The notes under the pieces were generated by a model. It was given only the letters and a program-made list of their open reading frames with translations. It searched no databases and was not told the origin of the DNA. Made by a program: the position numbers and the translations under genes. From Beijerinckiaceae bacterium (lineage in GTDB: Bacteria > Pseudomonadota > Alphaproteobacteria > Rhizobiales > Beijerinckiaceae), in contig CANGBC010000004.1 of assembly GCA_947452005.1 (NCBI GenBank), positions 1 through 64,000 on the forward strand: DNA of 64,000 nucleotides, in the 5' to 3' direction. Within the stretch, counting starts at the first letter, position 1, and every line of letters starts with the position of its first letter. This document shows, one piece after another, positions 25,643 to 35,015 of this stretch.

Positions 25643-26593
25643 ATGAAACGTCCGTTTCTCTTGACCGCAACCGCGGTGGCTTTCCTGTTTGCCGGGTCGG
25701 GCGCGCAGGCATTGGATAAATTCGTCATCGCCTCTGGGGCCTTTGGCAATTGGCAGACGGCCCCGCCGCATATGGGGCAAGTCTCGCGCATTTTCGAAAA
25801 GCACGGCCTTGATGTCGAAGTGTTGTGGACGGAGGGCGGCGGCGAATCCCTGCAGGCTGTGGCCTCCGCCAGTGCCGATGTGGGTGTTGGGCTGGGTCTG
25901 TCAGCTGTGATGGCGGCCTATCAAAAGGGCGCACCGATCCGCCCGATTGGCAACACCAGCACGGGGCCTGATCTTTATTGGTATGTGCCGACCAACTCCC
26001 CGATCAAATCGCTGAAAGACGCCGATGGCAAAAGCATTTCTTATGCAACCATCGGCTCGTCTGGTTATGTCGCATTGTTGCAGATGGCCAAGCTGTACAA
26101 TGTGAATTTGAAACTGACCGCGACAGGCGGGCCTGCCGCCACTTACACGCAGGTCATGTCCGGTCAGGTTGATATTGGCTGGGCTAATCCACCGTTCGGT
26201 TTTGAACAGCGCAAGAATGGGCTGATCCGCGTGGTGGCGCGTGAATCCGAATTGCCAGATTTTCTGGATCAGACCTCGCGCGTGCTGATCGCCAATATCA
26301 ACACGATCAAAAACAAGCACAAGCAGATGGAAGCTTTTCGCGCGGCTTATGCCGAGACGATTGAGTGGATGTATTCCGGCCCTGAGGCCATGAAGGCCTA
26401 TTCGGACTTCTCCAAAGTTCCGCTCGATATTGCCAATCAGGTGATTGAGGAATTCTGGCCCAAGAAAGCCATTCTCATGACAAGCCTGGGTGGTGTAGAC
26501 GCTGCCATGCGCGATGCCGTTGAGATGAAGCTCATGAAAGAGCCGATGGCCAAGGCGCAGCAAGATGAGTTCTTCGCCTATTACGCCAAATAA
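25643..26593 (+). CDS. NMT1/SsuA-like periplasmic binding protein, orphan
   Basis: 316 residues with a signal peptide ending GAQA and an NMT1-type fold (VEVLWTEGGGESLQAVASAS lines the ligand cleft). The start at 25643 follows AAGGAAATG. There is no permease or ATPase next to it; it lies between a Bug receptor and a DoxX-like membrane protein. It may feed the ABC importer at 11065-12625 or one elsewhere. Confidence 0.83.
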   Translation: MKRPFLLTATAVAFLFAGSGAQALDKFVIASGAFGNWQTAPPHMGQVSRIFEKHGLDVEVLWTEGGGESLQAVASASADVGVGLGLSAVMAAYQKGAPIRPIGNTSTGPDLYWYVPTNSPIKSLKDADGKSISYATIGSSGYVALLQMAKLYNVNLKLTATGGPAATYTQVMSGQVDIGWANPPFGFEQRKNGLIRVVARESELPDFLDQTSRVLIANINTIKNKHKQMEAFRAAYAETIEWMYSGPEAMKAYSDFSKVPLDIANQVIEEFWPKKAILMTSLGGVDAAMRDAVEMKLMKEPMAKAQQDEFFAYYAK

Positions 26594-26605
26594 AAGGGGC
26601 ACGCG

Positions 26606-27058
26606 ATGAGTGAGTCTGAACCCAAGAGGATCATTCCAGCACTAGATCCCTTTTATGCGCTGAGCATCCCTTTCTCATGGCTCCTTTTGCGCTGTGGTGC
26701 AGGTTTGCTCCTGGCTGTTCATGGTTTTGGCAAAGTGGGGCGCACGGCAGGCCCTGCTGAATTGCTCAAACGCGCGCCCGACATGGCCTCGATTGGCGCC
26801 GAGCTCACCTTTGTTTTGATGGTCATCGAATTCATCGGTGGCCTGTGCATTGCGCTGGGGCTGTTCACACGTTTCTTTGCAGCCGCAGCTGCCATCGAAA
26901 TGGGCGTGCTGACGTTCTATATTTACTGGAGCAATGGCTTCAGCTGGACGGCGCGTGGGTATGAATTCACGTTGCTCTGGGGCATCGTGCTGCTGGTCAT
27001 TGCCTTGCGCGGTGGTGGGCCTTGGTCGCTTGATCGCAAGATCGGTCGCGAGCTTTAA
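26606..27058 (+). CDS. DoxX family membrane protein
   Basis: 150 residues with about four membrane segments. The DoxX pattern is clear in LLLRCGAGLLLAVHGFGKVG and in FIGGLCIALGLFTRFFA. DoxX-type proteins are small integral membrane proteins linked to redox or thiol homeostasis, with loosely defined functions. It starts 12 bp after the binding-protein gene and ends overlapping, by four bases, the convergent cyclodeaminase-like gene. Confidence 0.83.
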   Translation: MSESEPKRIIPALDPFYALSIPFSWLLLRCGAGLLLAVHGFGKVGRTAGPAELLKRAPDMASIGAELTFVLMVIEFIGGLCIALGLFTRFFAAAAAIEMGVLTFYIYWSNGFSWTARGYEFTLLWGIVLLVIALRGGGPWSLDRKIGREL

Positions 27059-28146
27059 GGCGGCATCGGTTGGTTAAACAGAGATGTCGGAATCTGCGTG
27101 CCAAGGCCTTGCGCTTTGGCGCGCTCATAAACCAGATGCGCAACAGCTGTAAACTGCGCGCCCACACCCGTTGAATTCAGAAAAAACGTGATCTCATCAT
27201 CATGGGCACGCGCTGTGGTTTTTCCGCTGACCAATTCACCGAGATCAGGAAAATCATTCCAGTTGATTGTGCCCGGCAGATGATCGCGCATGGTGAAGGC
27301 ATGGCGGGCCTCCATAGCGGCAAAATCGGTCGAGACATATTCATGCTCTTTCATGCGGGTGTGAAAGACGCAGACATCGGCTTTGGTAAAGCAGTCATCC
27401 ATCGGCTCATCGCGTTGCATGCAGGATAAATGCATGCCGGGTGTTAGCCATCGGGCAGGAAAGAAAGGCTTGCGGCTGTTGGTGGCAGTGATTGCAATAT
27501 CTACGCCGCGCACAGCTTGTTCTGCGCTTTCAGCAGGTTGCGCATCAAGATCATGTTCCACGCGCATGCGGGCACAAAAGGCTTCAGCTTCGTCGCGGTT
27601 GGGGCTGAAAACGGACAGGCTCTCAATGTCGCGCACCTGACAGAGTGCGGCAATCTGCGGGCCTGCCTGATTGCCGGCGCCAATCAGGCCGACACGGCGG
27701 GCATTTTTGCGCGCCAGATATTTCGCGCCAATGGCATTGATCGCGCCCACGGCGAATTTCTGCAAAATGCCATCTTGCAGAATGGCCATCAGCTCGCCGG
27801 TGGCTGAGGAGAAGAGAAACACCAGCCCAACCCAGCTTTGATTTTCCGCCGCTGGAATTTTAATCCGCCGCCGCGCACCATCAACCAGCGGAAAGGCCAC
27901 CACATCCGACGTCACACGGATGGAGGCGGCTTGCAGGCTCGGGATCGCGCCATCCAATGTTTTGAATTGATGGGCGGCAGGCACATCTGCGCCAATGGCG
28001 GCTTGCGTTGGATGAAACAGATCGGTGCGGCCGCGATAGACAGCGCTGCCTGATCCCAGTTCCGCATAGGTCTGTTCAAGGCGCTCGATCACGCTGGGGA
28101 GATCAAGCACCTTTTGCGCATCCTCCGTTGAGAGGACGAGTGTCAC
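27055..28146 (-). CDS. Ornithine cyclodeaminase/mu-crystallin family protein
   Basis: 363 residues. The NAD(P)-binding turn RVGLIGAGNQAGPQIAAL is at about 150-167, and the fold continues with DIAITATNSRKPFFPARWL as in the family. Members act as ornithine cyclodeaminases, alanine dehydrogenases or ketimine reductases. The start is a GTG at 28146 overlapping the upstream stop (GTGA), so it is translationally coupled to the Bug receptor gene 28143. The coupling to a carboxylate receptor suggests an amino- or imino-acid substrate. Confidence 0.83.
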   Translation of the reverse strand: MTLVLSTEDAQKVLDLPSVIERLEQTYAELGSGSAVYRGRTDLFHPTQAAIGADVPAAHQFKTLDGAIPSLQAASIRVTSDVVAFPLVDGARRRIKIPAAENQSWVGLVFLFSSATGELMAILQDGILQKFAVGAINAIGAKYLARKNARRVGLIGAGNQAGPQIAALCQVRDIESLSVFSPNRDEAEAFCARMRVEHDLDAQPAESAEQAVRGVDIAITATNSRKPFFPARWLTPGMHLSCMQRDEPMDDCFTKADVCVFHTRMKEHEYVSTDFAAMEARHAFTMRDHLPGTINWNDFPDLGELVSGKTTARAHDDEITFFLNSTGVGAQFTAVAHLVYERAKAQGLGTQIPTSLFNQPMPP

Positions 28147-29144
28147 TCCGTGATCTCACGCACTTTGGCAATGCTCTCGGGCTTTGCCGCATAGACATGC
28201 GCAATGATCTTGGCCGCTTCTTCGCCTGTCATGGGCTGGATTGGCAAATTGAATTTCTTCGCATCCGCCAGCATAGCCTCATCCTTCAAGGCGGCGTTGA
28301 AGCCTGCGCGCACTAGCTTCAGCCGGTCTTCAGGAACCGTTTTGGCCATAATGAAGGGACGCCCCACTTCGCTGGAGGCTGCGAAAATTTCAAGAATCTC
28401 TTTCTGCTGGTCGGTTTTTGCAAAATTGCCCGCGTAAGGAAGGTCGGCTGGCATCGAGCTTTCGCGCGAGGGCGAGAAAGAGACGAGCGGATAGATTTTC
28501 TTGTCCGCAATCCATTCCACCGGCAAGCTGCTCCAGGAGCCGCAGTCAGCATCGAGCTCGCCGCGCTCAAGGGCGAGCTTTTGTTCAGCTGAACCGGGGA
28601 AGCCCAAGACGTGACGAATCTTGATGCCAAACACATTGCGCAGTGTTGAGGCGTTCATGTAATTGGCCGTGCCTTTGGCGGTGCTGCCAAAGACAGTTTC
28701 TTGGCGCGCAACAAGATCATCCCATGTCTTGATGCCCGTTTTGTGCCAAGCGTAACAAACGCGCACTTCGGGTGCCATGCTGCCAATCCATGCGACATCG
28801 GTGAACTTCACCTTGATGCGATTGGGATCGACAAGCGATTCCAGAATCAGCGCAGGATTGAAGGCCGTGAGATACGTGCCGTCTTTGGGTTGTGTCGCAT
28901 CAAGCTGGCGCACGGCGTTGAGCGAGCCGGCGCCGGGCAGGTTCTGCACAATGACTTCCGGCTTGCCATCAATATGGCGGCCGATATGGCGCGCCATCAG
29001 GCGGCCATAGCTGTCATAGCCACCACCGGGCGAATAACCGATGACAACTGTGAACGTCTTGCCCTTGTAAAAGGAGTCCTGCGCGGCAACCGGTGCGGCG
29101 GCAATCAGCGTGGCGGCGCACAGGCTGGGGAACAAATATTTCAT
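28143..29144 (-). CDS. TctC/Bug-type receptor, FYKGKT subtype (6 of 9)
   Basis: 333 residues from ATG 29144 after GGGAGGAGTCC. The signal peptide ends PVAAQ, then DSFYKGKTFTVVIGYSPGGG, YDSYGRLMARHIGRHIDGKP and NLPGAGSLNAVRQL. Paired by overlap with the cyclodeaminase-like gene. Divergent from the ABC-F gene at 29324, so the 180 bp between them must hold both promoters. Confidence 0.9.
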   Translation of the reverse strand: MKYLFPSLCAATLIAAAPVAAQDSFYKGKTFTVVIGYSPGGGYDSYGRLMARHIGRHIDGKPEVIVQNLPGAGSLNAVRQLDATQPKDGTYLTAFNPALILESLVDPNRIKVKFTDVAWIGSMAPEVRVCYAWHKTGIKTWDDLVARQETVFGSTAKGTANYMNASTLRNVFGIKIRHVLGFPGSAEQKLALERGELDADCGSWSSLPVEWIADKKIYPLVSFSPSRESSMPADLPYAGNFAKTDQQKEILEIFAASSEVGRPFIMAKTVPEDRLKLVRAGFNAALKDEAMLADAKKFNLPIQPMTGEEAAKIIAHVYAAKPESIAKVREITE

Positions 29145-29323
29145 AGGACTCCTCCCGATCTTCTCTGGCCGGTCTTTGCCGGAACATGCGCGCAATTTAG
29201 CCGCTGCCGCGCATCCCTGTCCAATCTGGCCCGGTCACGAGGCCGTGTCAGGCTGAAAAAGGGTGACCTTTGGCCCGCAAGCGGCTATGGGAGCGCATCC
29301 TCCTGCTCGGACTTTTTCAGCTC

Positions 29324-30946
29324 ATGATCCGTCTCGATAATATCTCCCGCCAAAACGGGCACCAGATCGTATTCATCGAGGCCTCCGCGGCGCTTCAGCG
29401 CGGCGAGAAGATTGGCCTCGTGGGTCCCAATGGGGCCGGCAAATCGACTTTGTTTCGATTGATCATGGGGCAGGATTTGCCTGATGAAGGTCAGGTATCG
29501 GTCGATCGTGGTGTGACCATTGGTTATTTCGATCAGGATGTCGGCGAAATGTCGGGTCACAGCGCCGTGGCCGAGGTGATGGAAGGCGCGGGGCCTGTGA
29601 GTGTGGTTGCTGCCGAACTCAAGGCGCTCGAAGCCGCCATGGCTGATCCCGATCAGCTCGACAAGATTGAAGAGCTTGTTGATGCCTATGGCGAAGTGCA
29701 GTCGCGCTTTGAAGAGCTCGACGGCTATGCGCTGGAAGGCCGTGCGCGCGAAGTCCTCGCGGGCTTGAGCTTTTCGGAAGAAATGATGGATGGCGATGTT
29801 GGCAATCTGTCGGGCGGTTGGAAAATGCGTGTGGCGCTGGCGCGCATCCTGCTCATGCGCCCCGATTGCATGTTGCTGGATGAACCCTCCAACCATCTGG
29901 ATCTGGAAAGCCTGATCTGGCTGGAGAGCTTTCTCAAAGGCTATGAAGGCGCCATTCTCATGACCTCGCATGATCGCGAATTCATGAACCGCATTGTTCA
30001 TCGCATCATTGAAATTGATGGCGGAAATCTCAATTCTTATTCGGGCAATTACGAATTTTACGAGCAGCAGCGCGCGCAGAACGCTCTGCAGCAGCAGGCG
30101 CAGTTTGAGCGCCAGCAGGCCATGCTCGCCAAGGAAATCAAATTTATTGAGCGCTTCAAGGCGCGCGCCTCCCATGCCGCGCAGGTGCAGAGCCGTGTCA
30201 AAAAGCTCGACAAGATCGAACGCGTCGAGCCGCCCAAGCGTCGTGAATCAGTCATCTTCGATTTTCCCCCGGCACCGCGCTCTGGCGATGATGTCGCGAT
30301 GCTGAAGGGCGTGTCGAAGTCTTACGGTGCACGCAGTATTTATGAGGGTTTTGATTTTTCCATCCGCCGGCGTGAGCGCTGGTGCATCATGGGCGTCAAT
30401 GGCGCTGGAAAATCGACATTGCTGAAGCTGATTGCGGGCGCGTCCGAGCCTGATTCAGGCACAGTGACAGTCGGCAGCACGGTTAAAATGGGCTATTTCG
30501 CGCAGCATGCGATGGAATTGCTCGATGGTGATCGTACGGTTTTTGAATCGCTGGAAGATTCCTTCCCGCAAGCAGGCCAAGGCGCTTTGCGCGCGCTGGC
30601 CGGGTGTTTTGGTTTTTCGGGCGATGACATCGAAAAGAAGTGCCGCGTTTTGTCGGGTGGTGAAAAAGCCCGTCTGGTCATGGCCAAAATGCTGTTTGAT
30701 CCGCCGAATTTTCTGGTGCTCGATGAGCCCACCAACCATCTTGATATGATGACCAAGGAAATGCTGATCAAAGCTCTGGCGGAATATGATGGCACGATGC
30801 TGTTTGTGTCCCATGATCGTCATTTCCTTGCAGCCTTGTCGAACCGCGTGCTTGAACTGACGCCCGATGGCATTCAGCAATATGGCGGCGGCTATACCGA
30901 ATATGTCGCGCGCACAGGGCAAGAGGCGCCGGGTCTGCATTCGTAA
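29324..30946 (+). CDS. ABC-F family ATPase
   Basis: 540 residues with two ATPase domains on one chain and no membrane segment, the layout of ABC-F translation factors. Domain 1 has VGPNGAGKSTLFR, LSGGWKMRVALARILL and LLDEPSNHLDLES; domain 2 has GVNGAGKSTLLK, LSGGEKARLVMAKML and LVLDEPTNHLDM. The linker between the domains (about residues 240-305) is helical and Gln/Arg-rich (YEQQRAQNALQQQAQFER), as in factors that contact the ribosomal E site. This is probably a housekeeping gene resembling YheS/Uup. I use ATG 29324, where the ATPase domain begins. Confidence 0.9.
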   Translation: MIRLDNISRQNGHQIVFIEASAALQRGEKIGLVGPNGAGKSTLFRLIMGQDLPDEGQVSVDRGVTIGYFDQDVGEMSGHSAVAEVMEGAGPVSVVAAELKALEAAMADPDQLDKIEELVDAYGEVQSRFEELDGYALEGRAREVLAGLSFSEEMMDGDVGNLSGGWKMRVALARILLMRPDCMLLDEPSNHLDLESLIWLESFLKGYEGAILMTSHDREFMNRIVHRIIEIDGGNLNSYSGNYEFYEQQRAQNALQQQAQFERQQAMLAKEIKFIERFKARASHAAQVQSRVKKLDKIERVEPPKRRESVIFDFPPAPRSGDDVAMLKGVSKSYGARSIYEGFDFSIRRRERWCIMGVNGAGKSTLLKLIAGASEPDSGTVTVGSTVKMGYFAQHAMELLDGDRTVFESLEDSFPQAGQGALRALAGCFGFSGDDIEKKCRVLSGGEKARLVMAKMLFDPPNFLVLDEPTNHLDMMTKEMLIKALAEYDGTMLFVSHDRHFLAALSNRVLELTPDGIQQYGGGYTEYVARTGQEAPGLHS

Positions 30947-30963
30947 ACTTCAGGAGAGACGTC

Positions 30964-31749
30964 ATGGATCTGGGCTTGAAGGGCAAGGTTGCATTGATTT
31001 TTGGAGCCAGCGGTGGCTTGGGCGGCGCGATGAGCGCATCCCTTGCAGCTGAAGGCGCAAAGGTTGCGCTGGCCGGTCGCAATGCAGAAGCTTTGGCCAA
31101 GCTTGGCGCGCAATTGCGTAACCAGGGGGCTGAGGTTCTCGAGCTTGTCTGGGATCTGGCTGATCTGTCTTCCATTGACGCGCATTTCGCGACCATTGAG
31201 AGCAAGCTTGGTGGCGTCGATATTCTCATCAACAACACGGGCGGCCCGCCGCCATCCACGGCTGCCAATGTGGGCGCCGATGTGTGGGAATCACAATTTC
31301 GCGCCATGGTCGTGTCGGTGATCAAGATCACGGATCGTGCTCTGCCGCATATGCGCGCGCAAAAATGGGGCCGCATCATCACCAGCACATCGTCAGGTGT
31401 GGTGGCGCCCATTCCCAATCTCGGCGTATCCAATGCTTTGCGCGCGACGCTGGTGGGTTGGTCGAAGACGCTGGCGCGGGAAGTGGCATCTGATGGCATT
31501 ACTGCCAATGTCATTTTGCCCGGCCGCATTGCGACCCCGCGCATCGCGCAACTCGATTCCGCACGTGCAGGGCGCGAGAAGATCGCCGTCGACGACGTGG
31601 TGAAGCAGAGTCTGGCGCAGATTCCTGCTGGCCGCTATGGCGACCCGGCTGAATATGGTGATGTGGCCGCTTTTCTGGCGAGCGCACGCGCATCTTATGT
31701 CACGGGCACAATTGTGCGTGTTGATGGTGGCTATATCGCGAGCATTTGA
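30964..31749 (+). CDS. Short-chain dehydrogenase/reductase lacking the Tyr-Lys pair
   Basis: 261-residue SDR fold. The cofactor motif GASGGLGGAM is at residues 15-24 and the NNTGGPP segment replaces NNAG. At the active site, where classical SDRs have YxxxK, the sequence is GVSNALRATLVGWSK, placing Ser and Arg in the Tyr and Lys positions; the preceding STSSGV Ser is kept. Some annotated SDRs share this S-N-x-x-R form. It is 17 bp after the ABC-F gene and followed by a second, canonical SDR. Confidence 0.85.
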   Translation: MDLGLKGKVALIFGASGGLGGAMSASLAAEGAKVALAGRNAEALAKLGAQLRNQGAEVLELVWDLADLSSIDAHFATIESKLGGVDILINNTGGPPPSTAANVGADVWESQFRAMVVSVIKITDRALPHMRAQKWGRIITSTSSGVVAPIPNLGVSNALRATLVGWSKTLAREVASDGITANVILPGRIATPRIAQLDSARAGREKIAVDDVVKQSLAQIPAGRYGDPAEYGDVAAFLASARASYVTGTIVRVDGGYIASI

Positions 31750-31829
31750 GGCTCGTCTTCACTTTTCCCCTTGCGGGCTGCGTCTGCTTTTCCCACACTG
31801 ACAAAAAACAAAGTCAGGGAGGATAAAGC

Positions 31830-32618
31830 ATGGCTCTGCTCGAGGGCCGCGTCGCGGTCGTGTCCGGTGGCGGCGGGGATATTGGCGGGGGCATTGCCCG
31901 CCGCTTTGCCAAAGAGGGTGCCGCCATTGCGGTCTGCGATGTCTCGCTCGAAAAGGCAGAGGCAGTCGCCGCTGACATTCGCGCCAGCGGCGGGCGTGCG
32001 ATTGGCATTGCAGTTGATGTCTCGCGGCCTGACCAATGCGAAGCCGCAGCCACGCGCACCCTTGCGGAATTTGGCAAGATCACCACACTCGTCAACGCAT
32101 CCGCCACTGTATCGCCCGACGGCAATGTCGAAAAAATCGCGCTCGACGATTGGAAGCGCGCGCTGGATGTGAATTTCACCGGCATGTTTCTGATGTGCAA
32201 ATATACGCTGGGCGCCATTCGTGCGGCGGGGGGCGGCGCGGTGGTGAATATCGCCTCCAGCCACGGTCATTTTGGTCTGCCGGGGCGTACCGCCTATTGC
32301 TCGACCAAAGCTGCGGTCATGCATTTCACGCGCGTTCTGGCGATTGATTATGGCCCTGACAATATCCGCGCCAATACCATTTCGCCCGGCCCGATTGATA
32401 CAGAGCGCTCCTTGCGCCGCTATGGCTCGCGAGAAAATTCCAATCGTGTGCGTGGCGTGGGCCAAGTGCTGGGCCGCACAGGCACAGTCGAAGAAGTGGC
32501 TGCTGCCGCGGCTTTCCTGGCGTCTGATGAATCAAGTTTTGTCACCGGCACAGACCTCTTGGTTGATGGCGGGCAGACGTCGTTCAAAGGCTCTTCACTG
32601 GAGAGATATTCATCATGA
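31830..32618 (+). CDS. Short-chain dehydrogenase/reductase, canonical
   Basis: 262 residues with cofactor loop SGGGGDIGGGIARRFA, NAS in TLVNASATVSPDG, catalytic Ser in NIASSHGHFG and YCSTK as YxxxK, then ISPGPIDTERSL. It is a FabG-like NAD(P)-dependent oxidoreductase. The start follows GGGAGGA. Its stop overlaps the start of the next Bug receptor (ATGA), so receptor and dehydrogenase are co-translated and probably handle the same hydroxy- or oxo-acid. Confidence 0.9.
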   Translation: MALLEGRVAVVSGGGGDIGGGIARRFAKEGAAIAVCDVSLEKAEAVAADIRASGGRAIGIAVDVSRPDQCEAAATRTLAEFGKITTLVNASATVSPDGNVEKIALDDWKRALDVNFTGMFLMCKYTLGAIRAAGGGAVVNIASSHGHFGLPGRTAYCSTKAAVMHFTRVLAIDYGPDNIRANTISPGPIDTERSLRRYGSRENSNRVRGVGQVLGRTGTVEEVAAAAAFLASDESSFVTGTDLLVDGGQTSFKGSSLERYSS

Positions 32619-33631
32619 AAAAACTGTCTCTCTGTGGCGCCTTGCTGGCGTGTCTGGTTCCTGCAAGCGCGCATGCGCAAAGTGATTTTTATGCAGGCAA
32701 GCGCATCACCATCATTGTGGGCTCTGAATCGGGTGGCGGCTATGACACGCATGCGCGCGTCATGTCGCGCCATTTCGGGCGGTTCCTCTCCGGCAATCCA
32801 ACGATCATCGTGCAAAACATGCCCGGCGCTGGTTCGATTGTGGCCACCAATTATCTCTACAATGTCGCGCCCAAAGACGGCACGAGTCTTGGCATTATCC
32901 AGCGCACCATGCTGACCGCCAAACTGGCGCGGCTGGATGGCGTGCAATTTGATCCGATGCAGATCAATTGGGTGGGCAATCTGACCACCGAAGTGGGCAT
33001 GGTTGTCTCGTGGCACAATCACCCGGTGAAAACCGCGCAAGATCTTTTTACCAAAGAGCTGATTGTAGGTGGCGCAGGTGTGGCAGCCGATACGGAAGCC
33101 ACGCCACGTTTGCTCAATGCGGTGCTGGGCACAAAATTCAAGATTGTGTCGGGCTATCGCGGCAATACGAATATCATGTTAGCGCTGGAAAACGGCGAGA
33201 TTGGCGGGCTGGGTGATTGGGCCTGGCCCAACATTAAAACGCGTCGGCCTGATTTCTTGCGTGACCGCAAGATCAATCTGCTCATGCAGCTTGGTTTTGA
33301 AAAGCTGGATGATGCACCGGCTGACATCCCGCTCGTCATGGATTTTGCCAAGACGGATGATGATCGCAAAGTGCTGCAGCTCTATTTCGCGCAAAAGCAG
33401 GTGGCGCGCCCCGTCATGGCGCCGCCCGGCGTGCCGACTGATCGCATGCAAACCCTGCGCACGGCATTCAATGCCATGGTGAAGGATAAGGAAGCGATTG
33501 CCGACGCCATCCGCTCGGGCGTTGAAATCAGCGCGACGAGTTCGGACGATGTGGGCAAGGTGATGGCGCTGATTGCAGCCACACCACCTCATATTTCTGA
33601 TCGCCTCGCCGAGGCACTCAAACCGCGGTGA
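32615..33631 (+). CDS. TctC/Bug-type receptor, FYAGKR subtype (7 of 9)
   Basis: 338 residues. The signal peptide ends SAHA, then QSDFYAGKRITIIVGSESGG, YDTHARVMSRHFGRFLSGNP and NMPGAGSIVATNYLYN. Translationally coupled to the SDR upstream. Its last 14 bases overlap the 3' end of the convergent hypothetical gene at 33618. Confidence 0.9.
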   Translation: MKKLSLCGALLACLVPASAHAQSDFYAGKRITIIVGSESGGGYDTHARVMSRHFGRFLSGNPTIIVQNMPGAGSIVATNYLYNVAPKDGTSLGIIQRTMLTAKLARLDGVQFDPMQINWVGNLTTEVGMVVSWHNHPVKTAQDLFTKELIVGGAGVAADTEATPRLLNAVLGTKFKIVSGYRGNTNIMLALENGEIGGLGDWAWPNIKTRRPDFLRDRKINLLMQLGFEKLDDAPADIPLVMDFAKTDDDRKVLQLYFAQKQVARPVMAPPGVPTDRMQTLRTAFNAMVKDKEAIADAIRSGVEISATSSDDVGKVMALIAATPPHISDRLAEALKPR

Positions 33632-34088
33632 GGTTCTCCTCGCCCAGGGCGTGGGCATGCAGGAAGTCGGCAAGTTCCGCCTCGTCGACTTTCGTGTCTC
33701 GCGCAGCCGCCATGAAAAACAATTCTGACAGCGGCGGCTGGATCAGTTTCAACAGCGAGGCCTCCAACAGCAGGAGGTCTCGCGGACGATTGTCGCGGAA
33801 TGCATCAATCATTCCGCGATGGGCACGGTTATAAAACCGGCGCAACGCCACCCCGAAGGGCGTGTATCCCTGCTGACGCAAATGCGCTCGCAGGAAGGTA
33901 ATCACATCCAGCGCTTGTCCAAGGCTCTCTCGAGCCTCTGGAGCGCCGGCGGCCCCCCGCAAGGCCGCCATGCGCACGGATGAGACCAGGCACCCGAAGA
34001 GCATCATGATGCGCTCCTCCTCAGAGGAATCCGCGATGATTTCCTGTAGAAGCGGGAAACGGAGATCATCTTCGTCAAACGACAACAT
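33618..34088 (-). CDS. Hypothetical helical protein
   Basis: 156 residues, predicted almost wholly alpha-helical, cytosolic and acidic at both ends (MLSFDEDDLRFP and the DTKVDEAELADFLHAH tail). There is no known motif, signal or membrane segment, and I do not recognise the family. It is monocistronic, convergent with a Bug receptor gene and divergent from the exported methyltransferase gene, with a 200-bp intergenic region upstream. Codon use matches neighbouring genes, so it is likely real. Confidence 0.65.
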   Translation of the reverse strand: MLSFDEDDLRFPLLQEIIADSSEEERIMMLFGCLVSSVRMAALRGAAGAPEARESLGQALDVITFLRAHLRQQGYTPFGVALRRFYNRAHRGMIDAFRDNRPRDLLLLEASLLKLIQPPLSELFFMAAARDTKVDEAELADFLHAHALGEENLTAV

Positions 34089-34289
34089 GGATGTCCTTCG
34101 GGGCTCTGGAGTGAGACATCAACCACAGGGGTCTGTCGTTGGTGTCAGGCTCTTAGACGGTTCGGCCGGACAAATATTAAGCGCCGCCGCCCGCTTTTCA
34201 GCCCTTTTGCCGCCAAAGCCCCAGCCCGCGCTTGCCCGCCCCTGTGGGCGTGGCATGATTGGCCCATCAGAACGTCAGGGGAGGATGGC

Positions 34290-35006
34290 ATGAAGATCAT
34301 GGCTTTGGGCTTTCTGGCCCTTATGGCGCTGGTGGGGGCGGGGCAGGCCCCGGCCTCAGCGCAGGATTACCGCGCGCTCCTCGCCGCCCCCGACCGCAGC
34401 GAGGCCGACCGCACCAATGATGATAAGCGCAAGGCTTTCGAGCTGCTCGCCTTCGCCGCCCCCAAGACCGGCCAATCTGTGCTCGATATGGGCGCGGGTG
34501 GCGGCTATTCGACCGAGCTGATGGCCCGCGCCGTGGGCCCGACCGGCAAGGTCTATGCGCAGAACGGGGCGGCGAGCGAGCGCTTTGCGGCGCGGGCCAA
34601 ATCTCCCGCCATGGCCAATGTCACAGCACTCACGCGCCCCTTTGATGATCCGCTGCCCGCAGGCACCGAAAAGCTCGATCTGATCACCTTCTTCTTCGCC
34701 TATCACGACACGACCTTCATGGAGGTCGACCGGGCCAAGATGAACAAGGCCATGTTTGATGCGCTGAAGCCCGGTGGCTTTCTGGTGATCGCCGACCATT
34801 CAGCACGCCCCGGTGAGGGCACAAGTGTGGGCAAGACGACGCATCGCATTGAGGAAAGCGCGCTTGTTGGGGAAGTGACGGCAGCGGGCTTCAAACTGGT
34901 TGGCAGCGCCGATTTCCTGCGCAACCCAGCCGACCCACGCGATGTCTCCGTCAATCGCTCCGGCATCAAGAATGATGAGTTTGTTTTGAAGTTTCAGAAG
35001 CCGTAA
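34290..35006 (+). CDS. SAM-dependent methyltransferase-like protein with a signal peptide
   Basis: 238 residues from ATG 34290 after GGGGAGGAT. A signal peptide (GFLALMALVGAGQAPASA) comes first. It is followed by a Rossmann methyltransferase fold with motif I SVLDMGAGGGYSTELMA and a late GGFLVIADHSARPGEG strand. SAM is not known to be available in the periplasm, so either the mature protein binds something else or the leader is retained as an anchor. Similar exported proteins occur in other proteobacteria, with no known function that I can name. Confidence 0.8.
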   Translation: MKIMALGFLALMALVGAGQAPASAQDYRALLAAPDRSEADRTNDDKRKAFELLAFAAPKTGQSVLDMGAGGGYSTELMARAVGPTGKVYAQNGAASERFAARAKSPAMANVTALTRPFDDPLPAGTEKLDLITFFFAYHDTTFMEVDRAKMNKAMFDALKPGGFLVIADHSARPGEGTSVGKTTHRIEESALVGEVTAAGFKLVGSADFLRNPADPRDVSVNRSGIKNDEFVLKFQKP

Positions 35007-35015
35007 TCATCCTAC

